Of a stretch of 64,000 nt of DNA, positions 39,787-48,841 are shown one piece after another. Origin of the DNA: UBA10205 sp964373815 (lineage in GTDB: Archaea > Iainarchaeota > Iainarchaeia > Iainarchaeales > Iainarchaeaceae); assembly GCA_964373815.1 (NCBI GenBank), contig CAYJWI010000003.1:1-64000 (forward strand), in the 5' to 3' direction. Made by a program: the position numbers and the translations under genes. Numbering within the stretch: position 1 is the stretch's first letter; each line of letters begins with the position of its first letter. The notes under the pieces are model-generated. The model was not told where the DNA came from, did no database searches, and worked only from the letters and a program-made list of their open reading frames with translations.

Positions 39787-40755
39787 TCAGAGCCTTTCAG
39801 TAATGACCCGGTTCTCGCCTGTCCCGTGCTTTTTCACAAACGCCCTTATCCCGCTCTCCGAAAGTACCGTGTTTTTTGTCCCCAGCGCCATTATTTCAGA
39901 GCACGCGTTAGCCGCTCCCCACACCAGCGCCTCATCGGTTTTTCTCCCTTTCATGATTGCTGCGCTGAAAGCCGAGCCGAACGCGTCCCCCGCGCCTGTC
40001 GCATCCTGAAACTTTACCTTGTAAGCCTTTATCGAGTAAATTTTTTTCCCGTCGGTTGCGTGCGCGCCGTTCTTCCCCTCCGTTATTGCCACGGTATCCG
40101 CAATATCAAGAAGCGCTTTGAGGTTTCTGTGGACATCTGCAGAACCGGTGAGCTTTAGCGCTTCCCTGCTGTTTAGCAGGAGAATATCGACTTTGCCGCA
40201 TATTTTCCCAAGCTTCCTGCGCCCGAGGCTTATTTCCTTCTGCCCCGGGTTGAACGCCACTTTTGCGCCGATTTTTTTCGCGTGCGAGAAGACTTTTTTC
40301 AAAAATATTGGTTCCGAGTGCAGGGAGGTGATGTAGAGCCACTTCGCCTTCAGCTTCCTCAAATTTATTTCCGCCTTCGAGAGCATTTCAGTAGCTCCGG
40401 CGTGGAAGAGTATTACCCTGTCCCTGCCAAAGCCTGTGAGTATAACAGAATAGCCCGTGTTCGCGCCCAGAATTTTCGCGACGAGCCTTGAGTCCACTTT
40501 CTCTTTTCTTAACTCCTTTAGTATCCTTGCCCCGCTCTCATCATTGCCGATGGCGCACAATGCCCCGGCCCTTAGCCCGAGCTTCGAGAAAGATGCGGAG
40601 GTGTTCACAGCCCCGCCGCCCGTGGAGTACTTCATTGTCTTGACATCGAGTTTCGAGCCGGGGTAGAAGACGCATATCCCGCCGCTGAAGTTCTCCTTCG
40701 GCACGTAGACGAAGACGTCCTCCGTCGCGGCGCCGATTGAAATCACGTCTAGCAT
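39787..40755 (-). CDS. PfkB-family sugar kinase
   Basis: A 322-residue ribokinase-fold kinase. The N-terminal signature is YSTGGGAVNTSASFSKLGL (residues 43-61) and the C-terminal signature with the catalytic Asp is FQDATGAGDAFGSAF near 250-264, preceded by VAITEGKNGAHA. It phosphorylates a sugar, nucleoside or similar substrate with ATP. The substrate loops (GFGRDRVILFHAGAT) resemble neither ADP-dependent glucokinase nor a specific PfkB subgroup. Diverges from GAPDH, with the two starts about 120 bases apart, hence probably related regulation. Confidence 0.9.
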   Translation of the reverse strand: MLDVISIGAATEDVFVYVPKENFSGGICVFYPGSKLDVKTMKYSTGGGAVNTSASFSKLGLRAGALCAIGNDESGARILKELRKEKVDSRLVAKILGANTGYSVILTGFGRDRVILFHAGATEMLSKAEINLRKLKAKWLYITSLHSEPIFLKKVFSHAKKIGAKVAFNPGQKEISLGRRKLGKICGKVDILLLNSREALKLTGSADVHRNLKALLDIADTVAITEGKNGAHATDGKKIYSIKAYKVKFQDATGAGDAFGSAFSAAIMKGRKTDEALVWGAANACSEIMALGTKNTVLSESGIRAFVKKHGTGENRVITERL

Positions 40756-40874
40756 TTTTTCTCCAGCAAAAACAACGTTTTTTTCCTTAATAAAACCAGG
40801 CTTTGTCCGGACTTGCCATGTAATAAGTTTTAAATTGCTTGAGCCACTATACTTTCTTGTCCGAGGTGCTTGGT

Positions 40875-41864
40875 TTGAAGGTCGCGATAAACGGTTTTGG
40901 GAGGATTGGCAGGCTAGCCCTTCGCAATGGCATCTCCGAGAAGGGACTTGACTGGGTCGTAAACCACCCGGAAGGCGTTGGGAGCGCGGCCCACCTGTTC
41001 AAGTATGATTCTGTTTACGGCAAGTTCGAGGGCCCTGTAGAAGTTCAGGGCGATTCGCTTTCAATTAACGGGAAGAAAGTGAAGGTCATTTCGAAAAAAG
41101 TCACGCCAGCGGAGCTTCCGTGGAAAGAGCTGAAGGTTGAAGTAGTGCTGGAGTGCACAGGTGCTTTCCGCTCGAAAGAGGATGCAGGGGGCCACCTGAA
41201 GGCCGGGGCGAAGAAAGTAATCATCTCCGCGCCCGCGAAAGGCGAGATAGAGAGCTTTGTTCTTGGCGTGAACAGCGACAGGCTCGGATCTTCCCAAGCA
41301 ATAATTGACAACGCTTCGTGCACCACCAACTGCCTCATGCCTGTCCTGAAAGTATTGAACGACAAATTCAAAATCAAAAGGGGGTTCATGACTACAATCC
41401 ACGCCTACACCGCTGACCAGAACCTTGTTGACGGCGGGCACAAGGACCTGCGCAGGGGCAGGGCGGCAGCGCTCAACATTGTGCCCACAAGCACCGGGGC
41501 TTCGGAAGCGGCGGCAAAAGTGATTCCCGCGCTAAAGGGAAAGATTGACGGCAAAGCCATCAGGGTTCCTGTGCCGGTGGGTTCGCTTATCGATGTCACA
41601 GTAGAGGTTGAGAAGCCGACTAGCGCCGATGAAATAAATTCTGAGATGAAGAAGGCCTCGCAGGGAAGCCTCAAGGGCATCCTGGAATACTCCGAAGAGC
41701 CTCTTGTCTCCTCCGACATAATAGGGAACAAGCATTCAAGCGTTTTCGACTCCGAACTCACAAAGGTCGTTGGCGGCACCCTTGTGCAGGTAGTTTCATG
41801 GTATGACAACGAAATGGGCTATGCGCAGCGGCTCGTTGACGTGGTCAAGGGCCTGAAGCTATAA
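40875..41864 (+). CDS. gap: glyceraldehyde-3-phosphate dehydrogenase, class I (bacterial type)
   Basis: About 329 residues from TTG 40875, which has GAGGTG seven bases ahead; starting there the sequence begins KVAINGFGRIGR and puts the catalytic Cys at 149 (NASCTTNCL), the classical position. Other landmarks: ECTGAFRSKEDAGGHL, TTIHAYTADQNLVDG, RRGRAAALNIVPTSTGA and SWYDNEMGYAQRLV. Archaea normally have the distantly related class II enzyme. The Asp of the NAD-binding strand end is replaced (VVNHPEGV), which could relax NAD/NADP preference (inference). Followed convergently by PGI. Confidence 0.95.
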   Translation: MKVAINGFGRIGRLALRNGISEKGLDWVVNHPEGVGSAAHLFKYDSVYGKFEGPVEVQGDSLSINGKKVKVISKKVTPAELPWKELKVEVVLECTGAFRSKEDAGGHLKAGAKKVIISAPAKGEIESFVLGVNSDRLGSSQAIIDNASCTTNCLMPVLKVLNDKFKIKRGFMTTIHAYTADQNLVDGGHKDLRRGRAAALNIVPTSTGASEAAAKVIPALKGKIDGKAIRVPVPVGSLIDVTVEVEKPTSADEINSEMKKASQGSLKGILEYSEEPLVSSDIIGNKHSSVFDSELTKVVGGTLVQVVSWYDNEMGYAQRLVDVVKGLKL

Positions 41865-41890
41865 CCTGTCTTTCAAAAAACTTATTTATA

Positions 41891-42652
41891 CTAAGTTTCC
41901 CTGTACTTGCTGAACTGTTCCGCAAAATCCTGCGGCTTCCAGAGCCACTCGAATTGTTTCGGCTTTTTCACGCCTTCAGTGTAAATAGGCTTTTCAGTGA
42001 GACCGAACATAGGGAATTTTTTCGGCGAAACCAACTTTATGTACGCAGCGCCGCCGTAATTCATGTTCTCGACAAACCCGTCAGTGGTCTCATACCACTG
42101 CCCCCCGTGCATCTTCTCAATCGGCCCGTAATCCGAGGCAAAGCCGGGATAGACCCAGTTTGCCATCACAAGGGTTTGCGTTTTCGAAGGGTTTACGGTA
42201 ATGTGCCCGAACCCCGGGAGCATTACGCACTTGTCCCCCTCGCGCGCATCGAAGACGAGGAACTCATCGCCGTTCTGCAAAAGGTAGTGCGCCCTGCCGT
42301 GCAAGACCTCGTAAACCTCGGGGTACCATGTCTTGGTGCCGGGAACAGCAGGGTGGTAGTGGCCGAATGTCTTGTTGTACTCGTGCCCCGCGAGGAACGC
42401 AGGGAGCACTGTGATATCATACCTCAAATTGGCAGCCCTTATTTTCTTCCTGTGCCTTTCAATGCACACATCGCGGTACATGTAATAGAATTCTTTTGGG
42501 AGTTCCGCTTCAGGGTGCTTGAGCACAGGGGCCATCCTCTCACGCGTCCTTGCCTCGGGAACAATTTTTTCCATCCCGCTGCCGAAAATAAGTTTATTCC
42601 CTTCAAGCTTGAGTGGAAGGCCGGAGGATTGCTTGAGGTTTATTGCAGGCAT
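41891..42652 (-). CDS. pgi: cupin-type glucose-6-phosphate isomerase
   Basis: About 253 residues from ATG 42652; the longer frame adds a hydrophobic leader that is not typical. The cupin core contains KTFGHYHPAVPG (His ligands), Glu in YEVLHGRAHYLLQN, and the second motif VMLPGFGHITVNPS, together giving the metal site (3 His, 1 Glu). It interconverts glucose 6-phosphate and fructose 6-phosphate. It lacks similarity to the conventional PGI and belongs to the archaeal Fe/Mn enzymes. Convergent with GAPDH, 26 bases between stops. Confidence 0.93.
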   Translation of the reverse strand: MPAINLKQSSGLPLKLEGNKLIFGSGMEKIVPEARTRERMAPVLKHPEAELPKEFYYMYRDVCIERHRKKIRAANLRYDITVLPAFLAGHEYNKTFGHYHPAVPGTKTWYPEVYEVLHGRAHYLLQNGDEFLVFDAREGDKCVMLPGFGHITVNPSKTQTLVMANWVYPGFASDYGPIEKMHGGQWYETTDGFVENMNYGGAAYIKLVSPKKFPMFGLTEKPIYTEGVKKPKQFEWLWKPQDFAEQFSKYRET

Positions 42653-42753
42653 GAAAGAACATCCCGTGATTAGGAATAAATAGGTTGCCATCGGACTTCA
42701 CTGCCATGGAATAGATTGCCTTGCCTAAACCAAAAAAAAGGCAAATTTCCGTT

Positions 42754-42814
42754 TACCACTGGCCAGTGGTACACAATTTTCCCCGCAAAAGCCGAAAGTG
42801 CAAGTTATATATAC
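42754..42814 (+). promoter_or_regulatory. adhesin promoter with 18-bp palindrome
   Basis: A perfect palindrome TACCACTGGCCAGTGGTA (42754-42771) lies about 34 bases upstream of a strong TATA box (TTATATATAC, 42805-42814). The position upstream of TATA suits an activator site. The adhesin gene begins 70 bases further on; a TTGCCT/AGGCAA hairpin precedes the palindrome at 42720-42744. Confidence 0.6.
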
Positions 42815-42884
42815 AACATTGGTACAAAAATAAAGCAACACAACTTAGCTATGTAAGGGATTTTTTTTGAACACTGCCAGAAAA

Positions 42885-44891
42885 ATGAATCTGTTCCGTA
42901 ACTTCATACTTTTCGCCCTCGTTTTCGCCATGGTTCTCCCGCAGGCCCTTGCGCTCCAGCAATTATTCCCTCTCCACGGAAGGGTAACTGGCACCGGCGG
43001 CACTCTTGTGAACGGTGATTTGCGCGTCTACATTTTCGATGCCAACAGCGGCGGAAACACTGTTTACGATTCAGGAAGCGACTACAACGGCGCAATCATC
43101 AGCAGCGTCGTCGATGTAATGCTTGGCGACAAGACAAACCTTGACCTCAACTACGGCTCTTTTTATTACATGGACATTGCAATCAACAACAACGACCTCG
43201 ACTTCAACGGAAATGAGAGGAAAATATTCGAATCCAACAGGGGAAACGACATAAACGTCACCGACCTTAAGAGCGTGAACGGCAGTATAAGGCTCTCAGT
43301 CGCTTCCGATGGCAATGTGGGAATAAACACCACCTCCGCGGCAAGCAGGCTTTCGGTGTACGGCGATGTCAATATAGCGAACACGAGCACAAGCACGCCT
43401 TTGCTGCGCGTCAGCAGCGGGAATTCCAGGATTGGCGTCCTTACCCACACTCCCCAGAACACCCTCAACCTTTTGGGCGATGTGAACTTCGCGATTTCAG
43501 GCGGGACAGGTTCCCCCTCATTGTATGTTACAAATGACGGCAACGTCGCGGTCAACGACGTATTCTCAAAGAACAAGCTGCACGTCCTTGGCGATTTGAA
43601 TGTCACCACAAGCGCTACTGCCGCGCCCAGTTTGTACATTAACAGTACTGATGGCAACATCAGCATTGGTGCGGCTTCGGCTACGAGCACTTATAGGGTT
43701 GATGTGAGTGGTTTCGGCAGGTTTACTGGTGATTTGAATGTTGGCAAGAAGGTTACGGTGTCGGATGTGAATGTTTTGAATACGTTTACGGTTTCGAATT
43801 CGAGTGGGTCGCCTTCGATTTTCGTTACTGCGAGTGATGGGAATGTGAGCATTGGTTCTGGTGCGGCAACAAGCACTTATAGGCTTGATGTGACTGGTTT
43901 CGGCAGGTTTACTGGTGATTTGAATGTTGGCAAGAAGATTACGGCTCAGGACTTGAATGTTTTGGGCACCACTACCCTTACCGGCACGGCTCTTGTCGTC
44001 ACTGACATAAACACGAGCAATATCGGTATCCGCACTTCCGGCGGAACCATCCTTTTCAACGCAAGTACCGGGGCGGAGAGGCTGAGGATTACCGATGACG
44101 GGAATGTCGGCGTGAACGCCTCTGTTGTGAAGAACAAGCTGCTGGTTATCGGTGATTTGAATATTGTTACAAGCGCTACTGCTGCTCCGTCGCTTTTCGT
44201 GAGTTCAGTTGATGGAAACATTGGGATAGGGACTGCTTCTCCGGGATCGACTTTTAGGGTTGACGTATCCGGCTTTACGAGGATTACCGGCGACCTCAAT
44301 GTTGGGAAGAAGATTACTACGACGGATGACAATGTTTTGGGCACATTCACGATTACGAATTCGAGCGGGACTCCCTCGTTGTTCGTCACTTCGAGCGATG
44401 GGAATGTGAGCATTGGTTCTGGTGCGGCAACAAGCACTTATAGGGTTGATGTGAGTGGTTTCGGCAGGTTTACTGGTGATTTGAATGTTGGCAAGAAGGT
44501 TACGGCCTTTGACCTCAATGTGGCCAGAACAGCCACGTTCCAGGACACCAACGTGCTTGGGACAGAAACACTTACAGGCGACCTCAATATTGCCACCAAC
44601 GGAAAGAAGATCTACGTAAGGGACGCCAACATCAGCGGCGGCAATATAGTGAACGGCTGCGCGGGCCAGGCAATACTCTCAAGCGGGTTCTCAAGGGTTT
44701 CGACCACGTGCGTTTCGGCAAGCTCATGGATATTCCTAACACGCCAATCCGCAGGCTCGCCCCTCTCAGATGTGAACAAGGCAGTTGTGTATGTTATAGG
44801 GGGAAGGGTTGCGGGCACGAACTTTGATATCAATTCATCCTACGCAACAGACGCAAACACGGTGGCATGGCTGATCATAGAGCCGACATAA
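42885..44891 (+). CDS. secreted repeat-rich adhesin (tail-fibre-like GNVGIG repeats)
   Basis: About 668 residues from ATG 42885. Residues 3-24 are a signal peptide (NLFRNFILFALVFAMVLPQA). A beta domain (25-135) precedes eight copies of a repeat containing DGNVGIG or DGNVSIG followed by ..RLDVTGFGRFTGDLNVGKK, the pattern of beta-helical tail-fibre shafts. The C-terminal 110 residues (GDLNIATNGKKIYVRD through CAGQAILSSG) are a globular tip. Exact-repeat DNA (see next entries) shows recent duplication inside the gene. Probably a surface appendage for attachment; followed after 19 bases by a Cys-containing anchored surface gene. Confidence 0.82.
   Translation: MNLFRNFILFALVFAMVLPQALALQQLFPLHGRVTGTGGTLVNGDLRVYIFDANSGGNTVYDSGSDYNGAIISSVVDVMLGDKTNLDLNYGSFYYMDIAINNNDLDFNGNERKIFESNRGNDINVTDLKSVNGSIRLSVASDGNVGINTTSAASRLSVYGDVNIANTSTSTPLLRVSSGNSRIGVLTHTPQNTLNLLGDVNFAISGGTGSPSLYVTNDGNVAVNDVFSKNKLHVLGDLNVTTSATAAPSLYINSTDGNISIGAASATSTYRVDVSGFGRFTGDLNVGKKVTVSDVNVLNTFTVSNSSGSPSIFVTASDGNVSIGSGAATSTYRLDVTGFGRFTGDLNVGKKITAQDLNVLGTTTLTGTALVVTDINTSNIGIRTSGGTILFNASTGAERLRITDDGNVGVNASVVKNKLLVIGDLNIVTSATAAPSLFVSSVDGNIGIGTASPGSTFRVDVSGFTRITGDLNVGKKITTTDDNVLGTFTITNSSGTPSLFVTSSDGNVSIGSGAATSTYRVDVSGFGRFTGDLNVGKKVTAFDLNVARTATFQDTNVLGTETLTGDLNIATNGKKIYVRDANISGGNIVNGCAGQAILSSGFSRVSTTCVSASSWIFLTRQSAGSPLSDVNKAVVYVIGGRVAGTNFDINSSYATDANTVAWLIIEPT
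43836..43937 (+). repeat. 102-bp intragenic repeat, copy 1
   Basis: Matches 44397-44498 over 102 bp with two substitutions; codons use T-ending triplets (GGT, GAT, AAT, GTT) more than the flanking part of the gene. A third partial copy is at 43686-43751 (66 bp, identical to the corresponding part of copy 2). Encodes the GSGAATSTYRLDVTGFGRF repeat. Confidence 0.85.
44397..44498 (+). repeat. 102-bp intragenic repeat, copy 2
   Basis: Second copy of the repeat at 43836-43937, offset exactly 561 bp (187 codons), so slippage or gene conversion between copies would keep the reading frame. The inserted block length suggests duplication of a multi-repeat segment rather than of a single unit. Confidence 0.85.
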
Positions 44892-44910
44892 ACCCGGTAG
44901 GTGCCAACTC

Positions 44911-46287
44911 ATGGTTATGAACCAGGGATTTCGTGTTACGGCACTTTATGCTCTTTTTATCAGTGCACTTGCCCTTTCATCTTTTGCCGGTGCGTTCGAT
45001 GCAAACGGCGACAGTTTTGATGGAAACTTCCAGTCCTTCGGCTACTCGCTTGCCGACTCTAATGTCGCTGGCGGCACTTTTGAAGGGGACTTCGTTTCGC
45101 CCGCAGTTACCACCGGCAGTTGGCACGGGGGCGGGCTGTATTTTAGGGAAGGCGTTTACTTTGACCAGAACAAGGTAGGCGTAATAATCACTGCGCCCGC
45201 CAGCGGCTCCTCGTTTGCTTCGTCATCAGTCACCCTGACCTATAATTTTGAGACGCCGGGCAACCCTGTAAAGATTTTCTGGGTGCAGGTGGATTCCAAT
45301 GGATGGATAAACAATAGAATGAATTTGAGCCGCGACTTCAACGGCCTTGCCAATGGCGACCACACTTTCTATGTCGTTGCAACCGACCTGTATGATGTAA
45401 ACTCGCTCACAAAGAGCGTCGCGTTTTCTGTTAGCGTAAGTTCCGGGGCTTCCACAACCTCATCCACTGTAACTGTCGGAACCCCTCCAGGCGGAGGCGT
45501 GGGAAGCGGAGGCACGCCAAGGGTGGCAATAGATGATGTCGAAAACCAGTCCAATGTGCTGAAAACTTATGAATATGCCGGTTCGAGCGGTGTTTCCGCA
45601 GACGGAATCGAAGTGACAAGGAGCGTTTCAAACATCGTGCTGGACACTTCAGCCAAAGGAAGGACCAACGTATGGGGCTTTGATGTCGTGATCAAGAATA
45701 ACTCTGACAAGCCGTTCCAGAATGTTTCGGTCGTGGAAACCATCCCGAAGAAAGTCGCGGCGAATGTTTCGGAAGTGACTTTCAAGGTGCAGCCAGCAAG
45801 AATAATCAAGGCAGACCCAATAGTCGAATGGATAATCGAGGATTTGCCTGTAGGGGGGGAAACGAAATTCTTCTACTTTGTCGAGAAGCTCCGTGACAAG
45901 GGCATTTCAGATGACTACAATGCTTTCTTCGCCTCGCAGCCGGTTCCGGAGTTGACTGCAGAGGAAAAAACACTGGATGATGCCTGCAGGAATGTAAACT
46001 GCGATGACAATAACATCTGCACGCAGGATTCATGTTCGCAAGGCGTGTGCTCCAATGTCCCGGCAAGGGAGGGCATAACATGCTCAGAGGGCAGCGTCTG
46101 CAAGTTGGGGAACTGCGTTGCACCGCCCAAACCCACCAAAGCCCCCTCGGGCCCTGAAAAGGTTAGTTCTCCTGGAAAGCCCTTTGACTTCGGCTCCCTC
46201 CTCGTGCCTTTGGCCGGAATCATTGTCTTAATAATAGCTGTTGCGGCACTCTTCTTTTTCAAAATCATCAAGAAGCCAAGTAAGTAA
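44911..46287 (+). CDS. anchored surface protein with Ig-like and Cys-rich domains
   Basis: A 458-residue protein. Signal peptide at residues 8-27 (TALYALFISALALSSFAGA). Ig-like beta domains follow (VGVIITAPASGSSF region, 90-175), then a Thr/Gly/Pro linker (195-215), a second beta domain rich in NVSVVETIPKKVAANVSEV, and a Cys-rich stretch CRNVNCDDNNICTQDSC..GVC..CSEGSVCKLGNC (residues 361-408) resembling EGF/disintegrin-type knots. A C-terminal transmembrane helix (LLVPLAGIIVLIIAVAALFFF) anchors it. It directly follows the adhesin gene on the same strand, so the two may form one surface complex. Confidence 0.8.
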   Translation: MVMNQGFRVTALYALFISALALSSFAGAFDANGDSFDGNFQSFGYSLADSNVAGGTFEGDFVSPAVTTGSWHGGGLYFREGVYFDQNKVGVIITAPASGSSFASSSVTLTYNFETPGNPVKIFWVQVDSNGWINNRMNLSRDFNGLANGDHTFYVVATDLYDVNSLTKSVAFSVSVSSGASTTSSTVTVGTPPGGGVGSGGTPRVAIDDVENQSNVLKTYEYAGSSGVSADGIEVTRSVSNIVLDTSAKGRTNVWGFDVVIKNNSDKPFQNVSVVETIPKKVAANVSEVTFKVQPARIIKADPIVEWIIEDLPVGGETKFFYFVEKLRDKGISDDYNAFFASQPVPELTAEEKTLDDACRNVNCDDNNICTQDSCSQGVCSNVPAREGITCSEGSVCKLGNCVAPPKPTKAPSGPEKVSSPGKPFDFGSLLVPLAGIIVLIIAVAALFFFKIIKKPSK

Positions 46288-46334
46288 TAAATAACCTCCC
46301 AAGCCTAAATCTGGTACTTAAGCTTGGTGCTTGC

Positions 46335-47558
46335 ATGGCTTACAAGACTGCGTATGATTATAACCCAATCAAGGGAAAAACCGTTTTCCTCAGGGCCGAC
46401 CTGAACAGTTCGGTTGTCGAGGGGCGGGTCGTGCTTTCCTCGCGCCTGCGCGAGCACTCCAAATCCATTTACGCCCTGAGCGAGGAGGGCGCGAAAGTCG
46501 TTGTCCTGAGCCACCAGGGCCGGCCAGGGGAGGAAGAGTTCATAGAGCTTAAGAGGCACGCGGATTTCATAAAAAAGTTCACTGGAAAGAGCGTGAAATT
46601 CGTGAAGTGGGAGCAGGACTTCGTTTCCGAAATAAAAAAAATGAAGGAAGGCGAAGTGGTAGTTCTTGACAACACGCGCTTCCAGAAAGAGGAGCAGCAG
46701 GAGAAGAGCGCGCAGGGGCATGCGGATGATTCTTTCATGAAAAAGCTCGGGCCTCTCGCGGATTTGTTCGTGCAGGACGCCCTGAGCGTCTGCCACAGGC
46801 CGCATGCAAGCGTTGTTGGCTTCAAAAAATACGCCCCATGTGTTGTTGGCCCGGTGCTCGAAAAGGAGCTCGAAGCCCTCTCGAAATTTTCAGATTCGAA
46901 AGGCGATGGCAAGCTCGTCGTGCTCGGCGGCTCGAAGCTCGCGGATTCGCTTGGCATACTGAACGGAATGCTCGAGCACGGGATGTGCAACGAGGCATGC
47001 ATAGGCGGGCTTTTAGGCGAGCTTTTCCTCAAGGCAAAAGGTGTCGATTTCGGCGCAAAGGAAAAATTCTTCAATGAAAAGGGTTTCTCAAAGCTTATTC
47101 CGGAAGCGAAAAAAATGCTCGAGAGGCACCCATCAAAGCTCATACTTCCAATCGACCTTGCAGTCGAGTACACCAACGGCTCGGGGGCAAAAGGGCCTTC
47201 GAAGAGAAAGGAGCTCAAGGTTCCGGATTTCCCCTCGGAATACCCGCCAATGGACATCGGGACAGAGACCACCGAGCTCTTCAAGCAAAAAATCAGGGCA
47301 TCAAAAGTGGTTGTCTACAACGGGCCGATGGGTGTTTACGAAAAGCCGAAATTCGCCATCGGCACAAAGAAGGTGCTCGAAGCGATTGCCTTCCACCGCT
47401 GCTATTCTATAATCGGCGGTGGCGATACCGAAAGGGCGCTCACATCCTTCGGCCTTGTGCCGCAGGACTTCAGCCACGTCTCTCTTGCAGGAAAGGCGCT
47501 GCTCCAATACCTCTCCGCAGAGCCGCTGCCGGGAATTGAAATACTCGAGAAGAAGTGA
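46335..47558 (+). CDS. pgk: phosphoglycerate kinase
   Basis: A 407-residue two-domain kinase. N-terminal substrate residues VFLRADLNSSVVEGRV (residues 14-29) and SHQGRPG near 60-66; the central DNTRFQKEEQ; C-terminal nucleotide motifs KLVVLGGSKLADSL and IIGGGDTERAL near 359-369. It transfers phosphate between 1,3-bisphosphoglycerate and ADP. Together with GAPDH it completes the payoff phase of glycolysis or its reverse. Convergent with coaBC, 47 bases between stops. Confidence 0.94.
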   Translation: MAYKTAYDYNPIKGKTVFLRADLNSSVVEGRVVLSSRLREHSKSIYALSEEGAKVVVLSHQGRPGEEEFIELKRHADFIKKFTGKSVKFVKWEQDFVSEIKKMKEGEVVVLDNTRFQKEEQQEKSAQGHADDSFMKKLGPLADLFVQDALSVCHRPHASVVGFKKYAPCVVGPVLEKELEALSKFSDSKGDGKLVVLGGSKLADSLGILNGMLEHGMCNEACIGGLLGELFLKAKGVDFGAKEKFFNEKGFSKLIPEAKKMLERHPSKLILPIDLAVEYTNGSGAKGPSKRKELKVPDFPSEYPPMDIGTETTELFKQKIRASKVVVYNGPMGVYEKPKFAIGTKKVLEAIAFHRCYSIIGGGDTERALTSFGLVPQDFSHVSLAGKALLQYLSAEPLPGIEILEKK

Positions 47559-47605
47559 TTTTTCAGCTGCAAAACTCCGGCCTAGCAAATGTCTGCAGCA
47601 AGCAG

Positions 47606-48769
47606 TCAAACCAAAGAAATAATTCTTTGCGCAATTTCCCTTTTACCTCCCTTCATCCACTTGTTTTCCTTTCCGCAGAAGAGCATTTCCGCCTTCTGCG
47701 AGCCGAAAGGGTTTTTCTTCAGATCTGCCGCAACGACCGCGAAAAAGCGGTTTTTTTGCAGGAAACTTTTCGCTTCCTTTTCAATCTCTTTGCCGCCCTT
47801 TCCCCACAAGGCCTTGAAGGCTATTATTTTGAGCTCTGGGAATTTTTTGTGCACTTTTGCCAAAAGCTTTTCCCTCGGCAAGAGTTTTAGCAGGGCAGGC
47901 TTTTCCGAACCTATTTTCCCGCTTTTTTTCCAGACGCTAAAATCCGCTATTGCGGCTGGGCAGAAGAAATAGTCATAGCTTTTTCCAAGTCCATGCCGGG
48001 CGTTTCCCCTAAGTTCGCGCATTACTTTTTCTTCAAGCCCTTTCGCATCGTGCACCTCTTCGAAATCAACAAAACTCTCCGCCGCGCCATTGCCGAACGC
48101 TTTCACTTCCGCCTTCTGCCTCGCGCATTCGAGCGCTATTTCAACCCCCATTTTTCCGGAGCTCTTGTTCGTGATTTCGCGCACATCATCAACAGGTTCA
48201 CTGAACGCCCCATAGGCCACAAGAATTTTTTTTCCACGCAATTTGTTTCCGGAAAGTGCCTTCTCCACAGCGAACACTATTTCAGAAATGCCGGCAAGCT
48301 TTGCCTTCCCTTCCAGCTCGAGCGGCGCGATTATTTCAACCCCCTGCTCCGCGAGCTTTGCGAGGTTCCCCTTGACGATTTTGTGCTCGTACATTGGCTT
48401 GTGCATTGCGGGGCAGAGGAGCACTGGCTTTCCCGCGCCTATAGCAACGCTCGCAAAAGTCGTGAGTGGGGTGTCATCAATCCCCATGGCTATTTTGCTT
48501 ATCGTGTTCGCGGTTGCTGGCGCAATGAGCATAAGTTTCGCCTTGCCGCCTTTCCCCAAAAGCCTCACGTGCTCAACCCTGCCGCTGATTGAGGAAATGA
48601 CTTTTCTCCCCGAGGCGAATTCGAGCGAGTTTTCAGTGACGATTCCCTTTGCGGATTCACTTAGCACAACCTGCACCCCAAAACCCCCTCTGCGCAGTTC
48701 CCTGCACAAATCGAAGGCCCTTACAGCGGCGATGCTTCCGCTAACACCTAGCACAATTAGCTGTTTCAT
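47606..48769 (-). CDS. coaBC: phosphopantothenoylcysteine decarboxylase/synthetase (CoaBC)
   Basis: About 387 residues from ATG 48769. The N-terminal CoaC flavodoxin-like domain shows VLGVSGSIAAVRAFDL (residues 5-20), MLIAPATANTISKIAMGI and PAMHKPMYEH with the catalytic Asn/Cys region; the C-terminal CoaB domain shows VAYGAFSEPVDDVREITNKSSGKMG and FFCPAAIADFSV, ending FGSQKAEMLFC. It makes 4'-phosphopantetheine from 4'-phosphopantothenate, the step before CoaD. One fused bifunctional gene is normal for archaea and bacteria. Confidence 0.94.
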   Translation of the reverse strand: MKQLIVLGVSGSIAAVRAFDLCRELRRGGFGVQVVLSESAKGIVTENSLEFASGRKVISSISGRVEHVRLLGKGGKAKLMLIAPATANTISKIAMGIDDTPLTTFASVAIGAGKPVLLCPAMHKPMYEHKIVKGNLAKLAEQGVEIIAPLELEGKAKLAGISEIVFAVEKALSGNKLRGKKILVAYGAFSEPVDDVREITNKSSGKMGVEIALECARQKAEVKAFGNGAAESFVDFEEVHDAKGLEEKVMRELRGNARHGLGKSYDYFFCPAAIADFSVWKKSGKIGSEKPALLKLLPREKLLAKVHKKFPELKIIAFKALWGKGGKEIEKEAKSFLQKNRFFAVVAADLKKNPFGSQKAEMLFCGKENKWMKGGKREIAQRIISLV

Positions 48770-48841
48770 ACAATAACTCCGCACCAAAAAAATGTAAAAG
48801 CCCACCCCTTGGGCAAAAAGACTGGGATGGTGTTCGGAATT

